Shown: one piece after another, positions 35,271-46,207 of the stretch
Position numbering within the stretch: the stretch's first letter is position 1
Layout: every line of letters starts with the position of its first letter
From: Pseudomonas thermotolerans DSM 14292
GTDB lineage: Bacteria; Pseudomonadota; Gammaproteobacteria; Pseudomonadales; Pseudomonadaceae
Direction: 5' to 3'
DNA length: 64,000 bases
NCBI RefSeq assembly: GCF_000364625.1
Contig: NZ_KB822600.1
Location: forward strand, 62,001 to 126,000
Made by a program: the position numbers and the translations under genes
Notes under the pieces: generated by a model
Databases searched by the model: none
Told to the model about the DNA's origin: nothing
What the model saw: the letters and a program-made list of their open reading frames with translations, nothing else

Positions 35271-37280
35271 TTAGCGGCTCGTGGTCTCGTTGTGCAGGGG
35301 CAGGCGCAAGGTGAAGCAGGTGCCCTGGCCGAGCTGCGACTGCACCTCCATCTGCCCCTTGTGGTTGTTGGTGATGATGAAGTAGGACACCGACAGGCCC
35401 AGCCCGGTGCCCTGGCCGATCTCCTTGGTGGTGAAGAACGGCTCGAAGATGCGCTTGCGCACCTGCTCGGGCATGCCGACGCCGTTGTCCTCCACCTGGA
35501 TCTCCGCCCACGGCGGGCTCAGCCGGGTGCGCAGGATGATGCGCCCGGGCTGCTCGTCGTCACGCTGGTGGATGGCCTGGGCGGCGTTCTTCAGCAGGTT
35601 GAGCAGCACCTGTTCCAGCTCGTTGGCGGTGGCCGGCACCGCGCCGAGGCGCGGGTCGAAGTCGCGGACGATGGTCAGGCCCTTGAAGTCGAAGCCCTCG
35701 GTCAGGTCGAAGTCGTTGCCGGCGATCTCCACGGCCTGGTCGATCAGCGCGGGCAGGTCGCAGGGCGCCAACTGGCGGTCGCTGCGCCGGCTGAAGCTGA
35801 GCATGTGGCTGACGATCTTCGCCGCCCGCGAGCCGGCCTGCTGGATGCCGTCGAGCAGCTGCGGCACCTCGCGGCTTTCCAGGTAGCGGTTGACCGCGTC
35901 CAGGTCGATGCCGGCGGTTTGCGCCTGCTCGCGGTTCCTGGCCAGCTCGGGGGACAGGCGGCGGCGGATGTTCTGCACGTTGTGCAGGATGGCGCCCAGC
36001 GGGTTGTTGATCTCGTGGGCCATGCCGGCGGCCAGGCCGCCCACCGAGAGCATCTTCTCCGACTGCACCATCATCTCCTCGAGGGACAGCCGCTGGCTGA
36101 TGTCGTCGATGCGGATCACCACTCCCTGCAGGCTGCCGCCGACCAGCGGGTAGAAGGTCAGCGCGTAGTGGCGCGGCTCGCCGTCCTTGATCCAGGTGAC
36201 TCGCTCGATCTTCTCGACGGTGTGTCGCTCGGCGGTGCGCCGCAGCTGGGTGAGGTAGAACTTCAGCGAGGGAAAGGCGAGGAACACCGGCTGGTTGATG
36301 GCGTCCTCCGGGGCGGTGCCGGAGAGGGCGGTGGCCTCCTGGTTCCACTGGGTGACGTAGAGCTCCTGGTCCAGCGCGATCAGCGCCGAGGGCATGGAGT
36401 CGATGATGCTGTTCAGATAGTTCTGGAAGCCGGTGAGCTTCTTCTCGATCTTGCTGCGCACCTGCACCTCCAGCTCCAGCTGGCGGTTGGAGTGACGGGT
36501 CTCCTCGGCCAGGGTGCGGGCCTGGTCGAAGGCCGCCTGGGCTTCGTCGCGGGCACGCTTGAGCTGCTGCTCGCGGGCCTGCATGCGGCTCAGCATGGTG
36601 TTGAAGGCGTCGGCCAGGTTGCCGATCTCGTCACGGTTGCCACGTGCGGCACGCAGCGAGTAGTCCTCGTCGCGGGTGACCTGGCGCGACAGGGCTTCCA
36701 GCTGGAGGATCGGCTGGGTCACCAGGCGCTTGATCTGCTGCGCTACCACCAGCCAGAGCAGCACGCTGAGGGCGAGGATCACTCCGCTGGCGGTCAGGGT
36801 GCCGGTGTAGAAGGCGCCGGGCAGTTCGCTGGAGGCGACCAGCAGCAGGTGACCCGGCTGATGGCCGTCGCGGGGCAGCTCGATCAGTTGGTTGGCACGG
36901 AACTCGCCGATCCGCCAGCTGGCCACGTCTTCGACGCGCTGCGGCAGGTGCAGGTCCTCGCCCTGCTGGAGCTCGGCGAGTAGCGCGCCCTGGCTGTCGT
37001 AGAGGGCCGCGGCGCGCAGCGGGGTGTAGCCCTCCAGGCGCTGCAGCAGGTCGCGCGCTTCGTCCGGCGAGCTCAGGGCGGTGCTGCTCAGCGACGGGCT
37101 GGCGATCAGCCTGCCGAGGGTGTGTAGCGCCTGCGGCGCCATGTTCTCCTGGGATATCCAGTAGGCGGCGCTGATGAAACTGAGGTTGGCCACCAGGAGC
37201 ACGGTGGCTAGCAGGACCAGCACGGCGGTCAGCAGCTTCTGCCCGACCGGCAGGTTTTCGAGGCGCTGGCGCAGGGACAT
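35271..37280 (-). CDS. Membrane sensor histidine kinase with HAMP and PAS domains
   Basis: 669 residues: membrane helix (about 14-38), periplasmic sensor loop (about 39-160), second helix (about 163-185), HAMP, coiled coil, PAS domain (about 285-400), HisKA with phospho-acceptor H422 in AGMAHEINNPLGA, and HATPase (NLLKNAAQAI, VEDNGVGMPEQV, GQGTGLGLSVSYFII). Downstream of panE and the response regulator in the same direction, 47 bp from panE, so the regulator at 38.2-39.2 kb is its likely partner. Signal unknown. Confidence 0.92.
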   Translation of the reverse strand: MSLRQRLENLPVGQKLLTAVLVLLATVLLVANLSFISAAYWISQENMAPQALHTLGRLIASPSLSSTALSSPDEARDLLQRLEGYTPLRAAALYDSQGALLAELQQGEDLHLPQRVEDVASWRIGEFRANQLIELPRDGHQPGHLLLVASSELPGAFYTGTLTASGVILALSVLLWLVVAQQIKRLVTQPILQLEALSRQVTRDEDYSLRAARGNRDEIGNLADAFNTMLSRMQAREQQLKRARDEAQAAFDQARTLAEETRHSNRQLELEVQVRSKIEKKLTGFQNYLNSIIDSMPSALIALDQELYVTQWNQEATALSGTAPEDAINQPVFLAFPSLKFYLTQLRRTAERHTVEKIERVTWIKDGEPRHYALTFYPLVGGSLQGVVIRIDDISQRLSLEEMMVQSEKMLSVGGLAAGMAHEINNPLGAILHNVQNIRRRLSPELARNREQAQTAGIDLDAVNRYLESREVPQLLDGIQQAGSRAAKIVSHMLSFSRRSDRQLAPCDLPALIDQAVEIAGNDFDLTEGFDFKGLTIVRDFDPRLGAVPATANELEQVLLNLLKNAAQAIHQRDDEQPGRIILRTRLSPPWAEIQVEDNGVGMPEQVRKRIFEPFFTTKEIGQGTGLGLSVSYFIITNNHKGQMEVQSQLGQGTCFTLRLPLHNETTSR

Positions 37281-37327
37281 GAACGGGAATCGTGGCTGAC
37301 GGGCGTGTCCGGCAGGTTAGCGCGCGG

Positions 37328-39201
<1,874 letters not shown>

Positions 39202-39283
39202 GGGCAGGCTCGTCGAAAGGGGCGATGTGCCGGCCGCCATGGCGAAAAGCCTGAATCGGGGCCGATCGGGAGTTTTGCGGCTA

Positions 39284-39289
39284 TATAAT
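39284..39289 (+). promoter_or_regulatory. Candidate -10 element for yajQ
   Basis: A perfect TATAAT 77 bp before the yajQ ATG in the divergent gap; no convincing -35 at 16-18 bp. Confidence 0.45.
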
Positions 39290-39365
39290 GATCGGCCATT
39301 TTCACCGTCAAGCCTCGGTGCTTCCGGCCGTGACGCCGGTCGCGCCGTCTATCTGGAGAATCACC

Positions 39366-39845
39366 ATGCCTTCGTTCGACGTGGTGTCCGAACTGGACAA
39401 GCACGAACTCACCAACGCCCTGGACAACGCCGCCAAGGAGCTGGAGCGGCGCTTCGACCTGCGTGGCAAGTGCAGCCTCGAGAGCAAGGAAAAGAGCGTC
39501 ACCCTGACCGCCGAAGCGGACTTCATGCTCGATCAGATGCTCGACATCCTGCGGTCCTGCCTGATCAAGCGCAAGGTCGACATCCAGTGCATGGAGATCA
39601 AGGATCCCTATGCCTCCGGCAAGGTGGTCAAGCAGGAAGTGAACTTCCGCGAGGGGATCGACAAGGAGCTGGCGAAGAAGATCGTCGCCCACATCAAGGA
39701 CACCAAGCTCAAGGTCCAGGCCGCCATCCAGGGCGAGCAGGTGCGCGTCACCGGCAAGAAGCGCGACGACCTGCAGGAAACCATCGCCAGCCTGCGCGGC
39801 AAGAGCTTCGGCCTGCCGCTGCAGTTCACCAACTTCCGCGACTGA
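39366..39845 (+). CDS. yajQ: YajQ family cyclic-di-GMP-binding protein
   Basis: A 159-residue UPF0234/DUF520 protein with two RNP-like folds. Starts [20 protein letters not shown] and ends [17 protein letters not shown], both highly conserved. In Xanthomonas and Pseudomonas members bind c-di-GMP and affect transcription, virulence and phage gene expression. The frame extends 26 codons upstream, but family alignment favours ATG 39366. Divergent from the degenerate-GGDEF regulator. Confidence 0.95.
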   Translation: MPSFDVVSELDKHELTNALDNAAKELERRFDLRGKCSLESKEKSVTLTAEADFMLDQMLDILRSCLIKRKVDIQCMEIKDPYASGKVVKQEVNFREGIDKELAKKIVAHIKDTKLKVQAAIQGEQVRVTGKKRDDLQETIASLRGKSFGLPLQFTNFRD

Positions 39846-39855
39846 GCCCGGCGGC

Positions 39856-40062
39856 TCAGCCAGCGTCCGGGGCGAACGGCAGCAGCGAGCGCCCGGTGCG
39901 CGGATCGGCCTCTGGCAGGTACGGGTGGGGCTGGTCGCTGAGGGTGCAGTAGACCAGCCAGGCACGGTCCTGGATGTTGATCGCCAGGGCCTCGACCAGG
40001 GCGATCTGCTCCTCGTCGTGGAACACCCGGTACAGCGGGTTCAGGTCGTGGGCATGCAGCAT
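39856..40062 (-). CDS. Small hypothetical protein
   Basis: A 68-residue frame, MLHAHDLNPLYRVFHDEEQI then a predicted beta-strand stretch (RAWLVYCTL) and a proline-rich end. Its sequence looks natural rather than a GC shadow (balanced hydrophobic pattern), and it occupies the gap behind yajQ convergently, 10 bp from the yajQ stop. No family recognised. Confidence 0.55.
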   Translation of the reverse strand: MLHAHDLNPLYRVFHDEEQIALVEALAINIQDRAWLVYCTLSDQPHPYLPEADPRTGRSLLPFAPDAG

Positions 40063-40260
40063 GGCGGTTCTCCCGAATGACTGCCGTCCAGCATGCCCGG
40101 GCTTTCTGACAGGCCGGTTACCGTCCGCCGGCGTTCGTCGGAAAGCGCCGCGGCGGCGCCGCCCTTGCGGTAGACTGCGTGGCCATAATCCTTTCCCTTT
40201 CTTCGTTCTGGCAGTGTGGTAGCGCGGTCTCCGCCGTCTTACCTCGCGCGGAGTCCGATG

Positions 40261-40551
40261 ATGTCGCTGCATGCGTTGTGGAGCCTGTTCCAGGCTCATC
40301 CCGCCCAGGTGGTCAATGGTCTGGCCCTGTTCTTTGCTCTTGCCGGTAGCTGGCTGCTGGTCGCCACTCGCCTGCGCGAGCGCCGCGCGGCGCGGCTGAG
40401 CGCCCCGATCGAGCTGGAGGAAGCGCTGGATGATGAGGAGGGCCTGCTGCTCGACGAGCGCACCCTGCGCATCAACCGCTTCTTCGTGCGCTTCGGCGCG
40501 GCCTGCCTCGGCCTGGCGCTGGTGGTGTCCTGGCTGAGCACCCGGCTCTGA
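40261..40551 (+). CDS. Small inner-membrane hypothetical protein
   Basis: A 96-residue protein with two membrane helices (VVNGLALFFALAGSWLLVA at about 16-34, FGAACLGLALVVSWL near the C-terminus), separated by an acidic cytoplasmic loop (EEALDDEEGLLLDE). Start at 40261 or the adjacent ATG 40258, after GGAG. A terminator follows directly. No family recognised; the 198-bp gap before it holds only the small gene's upstream region. Confidence 0.65.
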   Translation: MSLHALWSLFQAHPAQVVNGLALFFALAGSWLLVATRLRERRAARLSAPIELEEALDDEEGLLLDERTLRINRFFVRFGAACLGLALVVSWLSTRL

Positions 40552-40567
40552 GCCGCCAGCGGAATGA

Positions 40568-40595
40568 AAAACGGCGACCCTGGGGTCGCCGTTTT
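40568..40595. terminator. Bidirectional terminator
   Basis: A 12-bp stem (40568-40579 with 40584-40595) and CTGG loop with A and T tracts on either side, between the small membrane gene and the convergent acyltransferase gene. Confidence 0.9.
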
Positions 40596-40612
40596 GCGTT
40601 TCGTCCTGCCTT

Positions 40613-41776
40613 TTACAGCTCCAGGCCGGCCTTCAGGCGGTACTGGTTGCGCACCGGGTTGGCGTACTGCAGCACCAGGAACGGCCGCTGCTCGGCCGGG
40701 CAGGCCGCCAGGCGGCGCTGCCATTCCTGACGCGCGCGGGCCAGTTCCTCGGCGGAGAACAGCGCGCTGACCTCCGGTACCGCGAGCGCCGGATCGCGCT
40801 CCTCCCACTCGGCATAGGCCAGGTAGTTGACCGGGAACAGCCGGTAGCTGCCGAGGATCTGCCGGTCGAGCTCCAGGGCCAGCTGCTTGGCGTCCTCCGC
40901 CGGGTTCTCGATGGGCTCGCCGAAGCTGACGTGGACCCGGCCCTTGTAGCCGGTGATGCCCTGGGCGATGCTCTGGTCGTCCTCGCCCGGCGCCTTGGTG
41001 TAGCTGCCGGTGGTGGCTCGGGTGTATAGCTCGCGGGCCTTGGCCAGGTCGCAGGGATCGTACTCGTAGCTGATCGACACCGGGGTCAGGCGCAGGTCGC
41101 GGATCACCTCGGAGAAGGGCTCGTCCTTGCGGCTCATGTGGAACATCTTGAGGATCGCCGAGTCGGTGCGGTCGTCACCGTCCTTGGCGCGGCCTTCGGC
41201 CTGGGCGATCCACACCGACTCGCCGTCCTGGCGGATCGAGTGGTTGATGTAGGCCGACAGTAGCTGGAAGGCCGTCAGCTTGTCGCGCCGGTTGGTCAGC
41301 GAGCGATGCACGATGAAGCTCTTGTTCAGGCGCATCAGGTCGCTGACGAAGGGGCGCTGCAGCAGGTTGTCACCGATGGCGATGCGCGGGGTCGGCAGTC
41401 CGGCGTGGTACACCGCGTAGTTGACGAACGCCGGGTCCATGACGATGTCGCGGTGGTTGGCGACGAACAGGTAGGCGTTGCCGGGCTTGAGGCGCTCGAC
41501 CCCGGAGTAGGTCACTCCGTCGGTGGCGCGCTCGATGGTGCGGTCGACGTAGGGCTCGATGCGCGCCTGCAGCTTGGCCACCGAGTCGATTCCGCGGAAC
41601 TCGCTGCGCAGCCGATGGGCTATAAGTGGCTTGAGCAGCCGGTAGAACGGCTTGCTCAGGCGCGGATAGCGGAAGCGGGTAAGGGTGTCGAGAAATTCCT
41701 CGTCCTGCGCCAGGCGGGCGAGGACGGCCGGGACTTCGGCGTCAGCATAGGGTCGGATGGCGTCGAATTCGCCCAT
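40613..41776 (-). CDS. PlsC-type 1-acyl-glycerol-3-phosphate acyltransferase family protein
   Basis: A 387-residue acyltransferase. The catalytic box FVANHRDIVMDPAFVNYA contains the NHxxD-like motif with H108, although the downstream Asp is one residue further than in classical HX4D. WIAQAEGRAKDG fits the glycerol-phosphate binding block. No membrane helix is obvious. The start at 41776 (MGEFDAIRPY) is preceded by AGAGAAG. Likely substrate is a lysophospholipid or related acceptor; the exact reaction is inferred. Confidence 0.82.
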   Translation of the reverse strand: MGEFDAIRPYADAEVPAVLARLAQDEEFLDTLTRFRYPRLSKPFYRLLKPLIAHRLRSEFRGIDSVAKLQARIEPYVDRTIERATDGVTYSGVERLKPGNAYLFVANHRDIVMDPAFVNYAVYHAGLPTPRIAIGDNLLQRPFVSDLMRLNKSFIVHRSLTNRRDKLTAFQLLSAYINHSIRQDGESVWIAQAEGRAKDGDDRTDSAILKMFHMSRKDEPFSEVIRDLRLTPVSISYEYDPCDLAKARELYTRATTGSYTKAPGEDDQSIAQGITGYKGRVHVSFGEPIENPAEDAKQLALELDRQILGSYRLFPVNYLAYAEWEERDPALAVPEVSALFSAEELARARQEWQRRLAACPAEQRPFLVLQYANPVRNQYRLKAGLEL

Positions 41777-41873
41777 CATCTTCTCTGTCGTGTTGCGGTG
41801 GTGGGAGCGGGCCCCGGAGGCGGGGTCGAAAACAGACCGGCGAGTATACGCCAAACTCGTCACGGAGGCCGCG

Positions 41874-42056
41874 ATGCTGGAAACCCGGGAATACCGCTGT
41901 CCATACTGTGGCGAGTGGGCCGAGGCGTTGCTCGACCTCTCGGCCGGCGATCGGGAGTACATCGAGGACTGCCCGGTGTGCTGCCGGCCGATCGTCTTCG
42001 GCCTGTGCCGTGACGGGGACGAGTGGTGTCTGGACGTGCGTACGGAGAACGACTGA
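41874..42056 (+). CDS. CPXCG-motif zinc-ribbon protein
   Basis: A 60-residue protein with two Cys pairs (CPYCGEW and CPVCCRP) that should bind one zinc. The family is a short CPXCG-type cysteine-rich protein of unknown role. GGAGG lies just before ATG 41874. Its TGA overlaps the next ATG by 1 bp. Confidence 0.85.
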   Translation: MLETREYRCPYCGEWAEALLDLSAGDREYIEDCPVCCRPIVFGLCRDGDEWCLDVRTEND

Positions 42057-42316
42057 TGCAGCGCATCTACGAGCCGCAGGACCTGCTCGAGGCGGAAATG
42101 CTGCTAGGCATGTTGGCCAGTGAAGGCATCGAGGCGTACCTGGCCGGCCGGCACCTGCTCGGCGCCATCGGCGAGGTGCCGGTGCACGGCCTGCTGGGGC
42201 TTCTGGTGGACGACCGCGAGGCGGAGCGGGCACGTCAGCTGATCAGCGCGTACAATGCTGCCCAGCCGCTGCCCGGTGAGGAGCCGGACGGTGGGCCGGG
42301 CGTGCTGCTCTGCTGA
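42056..42316 (+). CDS. DUF2007 family small protein
   Basis: An 86-residue protein: MQRIYEPQDLLEAEMLLGML, GIEAYLAGRHLLGAIGEVP and the LLVDDREAERARQLI helix are typical of DUF2007, a putative signal-transducing ferredoxin-like fold. Translationally coupled to the CPXCG gene by TGATG overlap. Confidence 0.85.
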   Translation: MQRIYEPQDLLEAEMLLGMLASEGIEAYLAGRHLLGAIGEVPVHGLLGLLVDDREAERARQLISAYNAAQPLPGEEPDGGPGVLLC

Positions 42317-42357
42317 GCGCCCCGGCAGCTTTCCGATCCGACAGGTTTCCCTTGCCC

Positions 42358-42975
42358 ATGTGTGGACGCTATGCCCTGTTCCGCTGGTCGCCGGCCTTCG
42401 CCGCGCTGGCGGGCTTTCCCCCGGACCAGCGTCCGGCCTGGAACATCGCCCCGGGTGCCCAGGTGCTGCTCCTGCGCCGCCTCGACGGCGAGCTGCGCCT
42501 GGACCGCGCCCGCTGGGGACTGACCCCGGCCTGGCTCAGCGACCTGAGCAAGACCCCGGCCCAGGCCCGTGCCGAGACCCTCGCCGAGCAGCCGATGTTC
42601 CGCGAGGCGTTCCGCCTGCGTCGCGGTCTGCTGCCGGCCAATGGCTTCTACGAATGGCGTGGCGCGGCACGTAAGCGGCCCTACTGGATGACCGCCGAGG
42701 ACCCCCTGCCGTGCTTCGCCGCGCTCTGGGAGGCCTACCCGGTGGGCGAGCGCTGCTACCTGAGCGTCGCCGTGGTCACTCGGGCGGCGGCTAGCCAGCG
42801 CCGGCCGCTGATCCTTGATTGCGCCGCCCAGGAGGCCTGGCTGGCTGCGGACACGCCGCTGGCCGAACTGCAGGCGCTGCTCGACCGTCCGCAGCCTCCG
42901 CTGCGCGAACGGGCACTGGCCACCCTGATCAACGATCCCAGGCTGGATGCCCCGGAGTGCCTGACTCCGGCCTGA
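42358..42975 (+). CDS. SRAP (HMCES/YedK) family protein with altered active site
   Basis: A 205-residue SRAP-domain protein. HMCES/YedK proteins cross-link through Cys2 to abasic sites in single-stranded DNA and so shield them. MCGRYALF keeps Cys2 once Met is removed, and NGFYEW keeps the catalytic Glu (E99). The Asn normally seen in the NARAET motif is Gln (Q69 in AQARAET), and the His normally in HDRMPxIL is Ser (S146 in SQRRPLIL). ATG 42358 is needed to place Cys2. Its TGA abuts the convergent chemoreceptor stop. Confidence 0.88.
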   Translation: MCGRYALFRWSPAFAALAGFPPDQRPAWNIAPGAQVLLLRRLDGELRLDRARWGLTPAWLSDLSKTPAQARAETLAEQPMFREAFRLRRGLLPANGFYEWRGAARKRPYWMTAEDPLPCFAALWEAYPVGERCYLSVAVVTRAAASQRRPLILDCAAQEAWLAADTPLAELQALLDRPQPPLRERALATLINDPRLDAPECLTPA

Positions 42976-45105
42976 TCAGACCCGGAACTGGTTGACCAGC
43001 CGACGCTGCTGCTCGGCCAGGCGGGTCATCTCGGCACTGGCCTGGCTGGATTCGTCGGCGCCGCCGGCCACCTCGTTGGCCACCTGGCCGATGTTGGTGA
43101 CGTTGCGGTTGATGTCCTCGGCCACCGCGCTCTGCTCCTCGGCGGCGCTGGCGATCTGGTTGTTCATGTCGTTGATCACCGACACCGCCTCGGTGATCGC
43201 CTCCAAGGCGCCGGCCGCCTGGCTGGCGTGCTCGACGCTGGCCCCGGTCTTGGCCTGGCTCTGCTCCATGACGCGGACCACCTCGCGGGTGCCGTTCTGC
43301 AGCTGCAGGATCATGCTTTGGATCTCCTCGGTGGCCTGCTGAGTCTTCTGCGCCAGGCTGCGCACCTCGTCGGCGACCACCGCGAAGCCGCGACCCTGCT
43401 CGCCGGCACGGGCCGCCTCGATGGCCGCGTTGAGGGCTAGCAGGTTGGTCTGCTCGGCGATGCCACGGATCGCCACCAGGATGGCGTTGATGTTCTCGCT
43501 GTCGCGGGCCAGCTCCTGCACCACGCCCACGGCGTGGTCGATCTCGCCGGCCAGCTCGCGAATCGCCGCGGAGGTTTCCTGCACCACCTGCTTACCCTGG
43601 TTGGCTGCGCGGTCGGCGTGGCTGGCCGCTTCGGCGGCGTGGCTGGCGTTGCGCGCCACGTCCTGGGCGGTGGCGGTCATCTCGTGGATGGCTGTGGCCA
43701 CCAGCTCGATTTCCGCCAGCTGTTTCTGCACGCCCTGATTGGTGCGGATGGCGATGTCGGCGGTGCGCACGGAGGAGTCGCTGACCTGCTGCACCGAGTT
43801 CACCACCGCGGCGATCATGGCCTGCAGCTTGGTCAGGAAGGCGTTGAAGCCTTGGGCAATCTGCCCCAGCTCGTCGCTGCGTTGCACCTGCAGGCGCACG
43901 GTGAGGTCGCCGTCGCCCTTGGCGATGTCGTCGAGCATGCCGACCATCTGGCGCAGCGGCCGGGCGATGCCGTAGCCGACGAACCACACCACCAGCAGCC
44001 CGAGGCCGGCGACCAGCAGGCCCACCAGGGTCATGCCGAGGGTGTCCTGGTTCGCTTGCTCGGCCAGGCCTGCCTGCAGCTGCTGCAGCTCGGCGAACAG
44101 CGCCTCGCTGGGCAGGGTGATGGCCAGGGCCCAGCGCGTGGAGGTGCCGGCGACCTGGAAGGGGTAGAGCAGTTCGAACAGCTGCTGCGCCTCGTCGTTG
44201 CGCAGGATCGGGCGGTTGTCGTGGCTGTTCCTCAGCGTCTCCAGCAGCTCGGCTGGCAGCACTCGGGAGGCCGGTTGGCTGATCAGCGAGGCATCCCGGG
44301 TGGCGGCGATCAGGGTGCCGTTGGCTGCCACCAGCGCCAGTTCGCCGGCACCGTCGTAGAGCTCGCCGTTGACCTGCTCGAGCAGCTCTTGAATGAAGTC
44401 CAGGGCCAGGTCGTTGCCCACCGAGCCGAGGAAGCGGCCGTTCACCACGATGGGCGCATTGAACGAGGAGACCAGCACCTGCTTGCCGCCGAAGTCGTAG
44501 GCCGCGGGATCGACCACGCAGGGCTGCAGGCTCTGCTTCGGACACAGGTAGTACTCGCCCTCGCGGACGCCGGTGGGCAGGCGCTTCTCGCTCTCCATCT
44601 GCGCGGCGGTCAGCGGCAGCACCTTGAAGGCATTGCCTTCGCGGTACCACCAGGGCATGAAGCGTCCGGTCTGGTCGTAGCCCTCGGCTTCACGTCCGGC
44701 GTACAGGGCGTCGTACTGGTCGAAGGCGTTGGGCTCCCAGCCAATGAAGAAGTCCAGCAGGTCCGGGTTGGCCTTCAGGTAGCTGACCAGCAGCGAGGAC
44801 AGCTCCTCGCGGCTCAGCTGCAGCGTCTCGTTGCCCGGGGCCATCCGGGCGTTCAGGGTGGCCACCGACTTGGCCAGGGTCATGGGCACCTCGAACTGCC
44901 GCTGCAGGCGGCCGACCTGGGCCTCGGCGAGGGCCACCAGGCGCTGCTCGATCACCTGTTGCAGCAGGCCGCGGGTACTGTCCTGCACCACCTGCTGGGT
45001 GCGGGCGCTGGCGAACAGAGCGTAGAGCACCAGGGCGACGACCACCGTCAGCACGCTCGCGCCGGCGAGGAGAGCGACGGAAAACTGGATGGATCTGAAC
45101 TTCAT
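42976..45105 (-). CDS. Methyl-accepting chemotaxis protein, dCache sensor
   Basis: A 709-residue chemoreceptor: membrane helix (about 8-32), large periplasmic sensor of dCache type (about 33-355, with [19 protein letters not shown]), second helix (about 360-390), HAMP, then the coiled-coil signalling domain with the hairpin tip [20 protein letters not shown]. It relays ligand binding to CheA/CheW. A sigma28-type promoter precedes it. The start at 45105 ([15 protein letters not shown]) was chosen over one 25 codons upstream. Ligand unknown. Confidence 0.93.
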   Translation of the reverse strand: MKFRSIQFSVALLAGASVLTVVVALVLYALFASARTQQVVQDSTRGLLQQVIEQRLVALAEAQVGRLQRQFEVPMTLAKSVATLNARMAPGNETLQLSREELSSLLVSYLKANPDLLDFFIGWEPNAFDQYDALYAGREAEGYDQTGRFMPWWYREGNAFKVLPLTAAQMESEKRLPTGVREGEYYLCPKQSLQPCVVDPAAYDFGGKQVLVSSFNAPIVVNGRFLGSVGNDLALDFIQELLEQVNGELYDGAGELALVAANGTLIAATRDASLISQPASRVLPAELLETLRNSHDNRPILRNDEAQQLFELLYPFQVAGTSTRWALAITLPSEALFAELQQLQAGLAEQANQDTLGMTLVGLLVAGLGLLVVWFVGYGIARPLRQMVGMLDDIAKGDGDLTVRLQVQRSDELGQIAQGFNAFLTKLQAMIAAVVNSVQQVSDSSVRTADIAIRTNQGVQKQLAEIELVATAIHEMTATAQDVARNASHAAEAASHADRAANQGKQVVQETSAAIRELAGEIDHAVGVVQELARDSENINAILVAIRGIAEQTNLLALNAAIEAARAGEQGRGFAVVADEVRSLAQKTQQATEEIQSMILQLQNGTREVVRVMEQSQAKTGASVEHASQAAGALEAITEAVSVINDMNNQIASAAEEQSAVAEDINRNVTNIGQVANEVAGGADESSQASAEMTRLAEQQRRLVNQFRV

Positions 45106-45139
45106 GGGAGCTCCCGGCTCAATGTCTTCTATCCAGAGA

Positions 45140-45166
45140 ATAACGGTCGGGAGCAGAGAGACTTTA
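45140..45166 (-). promoter_or_regulatory. Putative FliA (sigma28) promoter of the chemoreceptor gene
   Basis: On the minus strand TAAAGTCT, 11-nt spacer, ACCGTTAT, compared with the flagellar consensus TAAAGTTT-N11-GCCGATAA (7/8 and 5/8). It lies 35 bp upstream of the MCP start. Confidence 0.6.
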
Positions 45167-45233
45167 GGCGCCTGACGCAAACGGCTCGGTCGGTGACGCT
45201 TTCAGTAAAGGGCGCGGGGCGATGCCGCTGCGG

Positions 45234-45262
45234 TTGCCCAGCTCCGGGGCGCGTCCTAGCAT
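45234..45262 (+). promoter_or_regulatory. Putative sigma70 promoter of the M48 lipoprotein gene
   Basis: TTGCCC (45234-45239), 17-nt spacer, TAGCAT (45257-45262), 28 bp before the start codon. Confidence 0.5.
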
Positions 45263-45290
45263 AGTGAGCCTGCTTCAAGGAGAACGCTCG

Positions 45291-46106
45291 ATGAGCAAGG
45301 TTTTCATCCTGAGTGGCCTGGCGGCGGCGCTGCTGCTCGCCGGTTGCCAGGCCGTCAACACCACCAGCGGCGGCGCCGTGGGCGTCGAGCGCAAGCAGTA
45401 CATGTTCAGCATGCTGTCGACCGAACAGGTCAACCAGATGTACGCCCAGTCCTACCAGCAGACTCTCAGCGAGGCGTCGAGCAAGGGCGCGCTGGACAGC
45501 TCCAGCGGCAACGCCAAGCGGGTGGCGGCGGTGGCTAAGCGGCTGATCGCCCAGGCGCCGGTGTTCCGCGCCGACGCGGCGAGCTGGGACTGGCAGGTCA
45601 ACCTGATCAAGAGCGACGACCTCAACGCCAACTGCGGGCCTGGCGGCAAGATCATCGTCTACAGCGGACTGATCGAGAAGCTCAACCTGACCGACGACGA
45701 GTTGGCCGCGGTGATGGGCCACGAGATCGCCCACGCCTTGCGCGAGCACGGCCGCGAGGCGATGTCCAAGGCCTACGGCGTGCAGATGGCCAACCAGATC
45801 GGCGCGGCCTTGGGCGTCGGCCAGGGCGGCCTGCAGGTGGCCAACCTCGGTGTGGAATACCTGATGACCCTGCCCAACAGCCGTAGCAACGAGAACGAGG
45901 CCGACCTCATCGGTCTGGAGCTGGCGGCGCGGGCCGGCTACAACCCGAACGCCGCGCTCAGCCTGTGGGAGAAGATGGCCAAGGCCGGCAACGGCGCGCC
46001 GCCCGAGTTCCTCAGCACCCACCCCTCGTCGAGCACCCGCATGGCCAACCTGCAGGCGGCGATTCCCAAGGTGATGCCGCTCTACCAGCAGGCTACTGGC
46101 AAGTAG
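45291..46106 (+). CDS. M48 family metalloprotease, lipoprotein
   Basis: A 271-residue protein with lipoprotein signal ending LLAGC (Cys19), so membrane-anchored on the periplasmic side. Zinc site HEIAH (H144, E145, H148) and third ligand E203 in NENEAD; GPGGKIIVYSGLI and LSTHPSSSTRM are conserved in LoiP/YcaL-like proteins, which handle misfolded outer-membrane proteins. AAGGAG precedes ATG 45291. Which substrate it cuts is not visible. Confidence 0.9.
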   Translation: MSKVFILSGLAAALLLAGCQAVNTTSGGAVGVERKQYMFSMLSTEQVNQMYAQSYQQTLSEASSKGALDSSSGNAKRVAAVAKRLIAQAPVFRADAASWDWQVNLIKSDDLNANCGPGGKIIVYSGLIEKLNLTDDELAAVMGHEIAHALREHGREAMSKAYGVQMANQIGAALGVGQGGLQVANLGVEYLMTLPNSRSNENEADLIGLELAARAGYNPNAALSLWEKMAKAGNGAPPEFLSTHPSSSTRMANLQAAIPKVMPLYQQATGK

Positions 46107-46207
46107 CCATGCCGGCGCCGAGGCTTTAGACTGGACTCGTCCATTCGTTGACAGTGGAGCGTCGCGGGCCTTCCAGGCCCGACCACGGTCAGGGGCCAGG
46201 AGTCGCA

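Noticed and set aside
35175..36983. 602-codon plus-strand frame opposite the histidine kinase
   Set aside because: Antisense shadow; the minus strand carries complete HAMP, PAS, HisKA and HATPase motifs.
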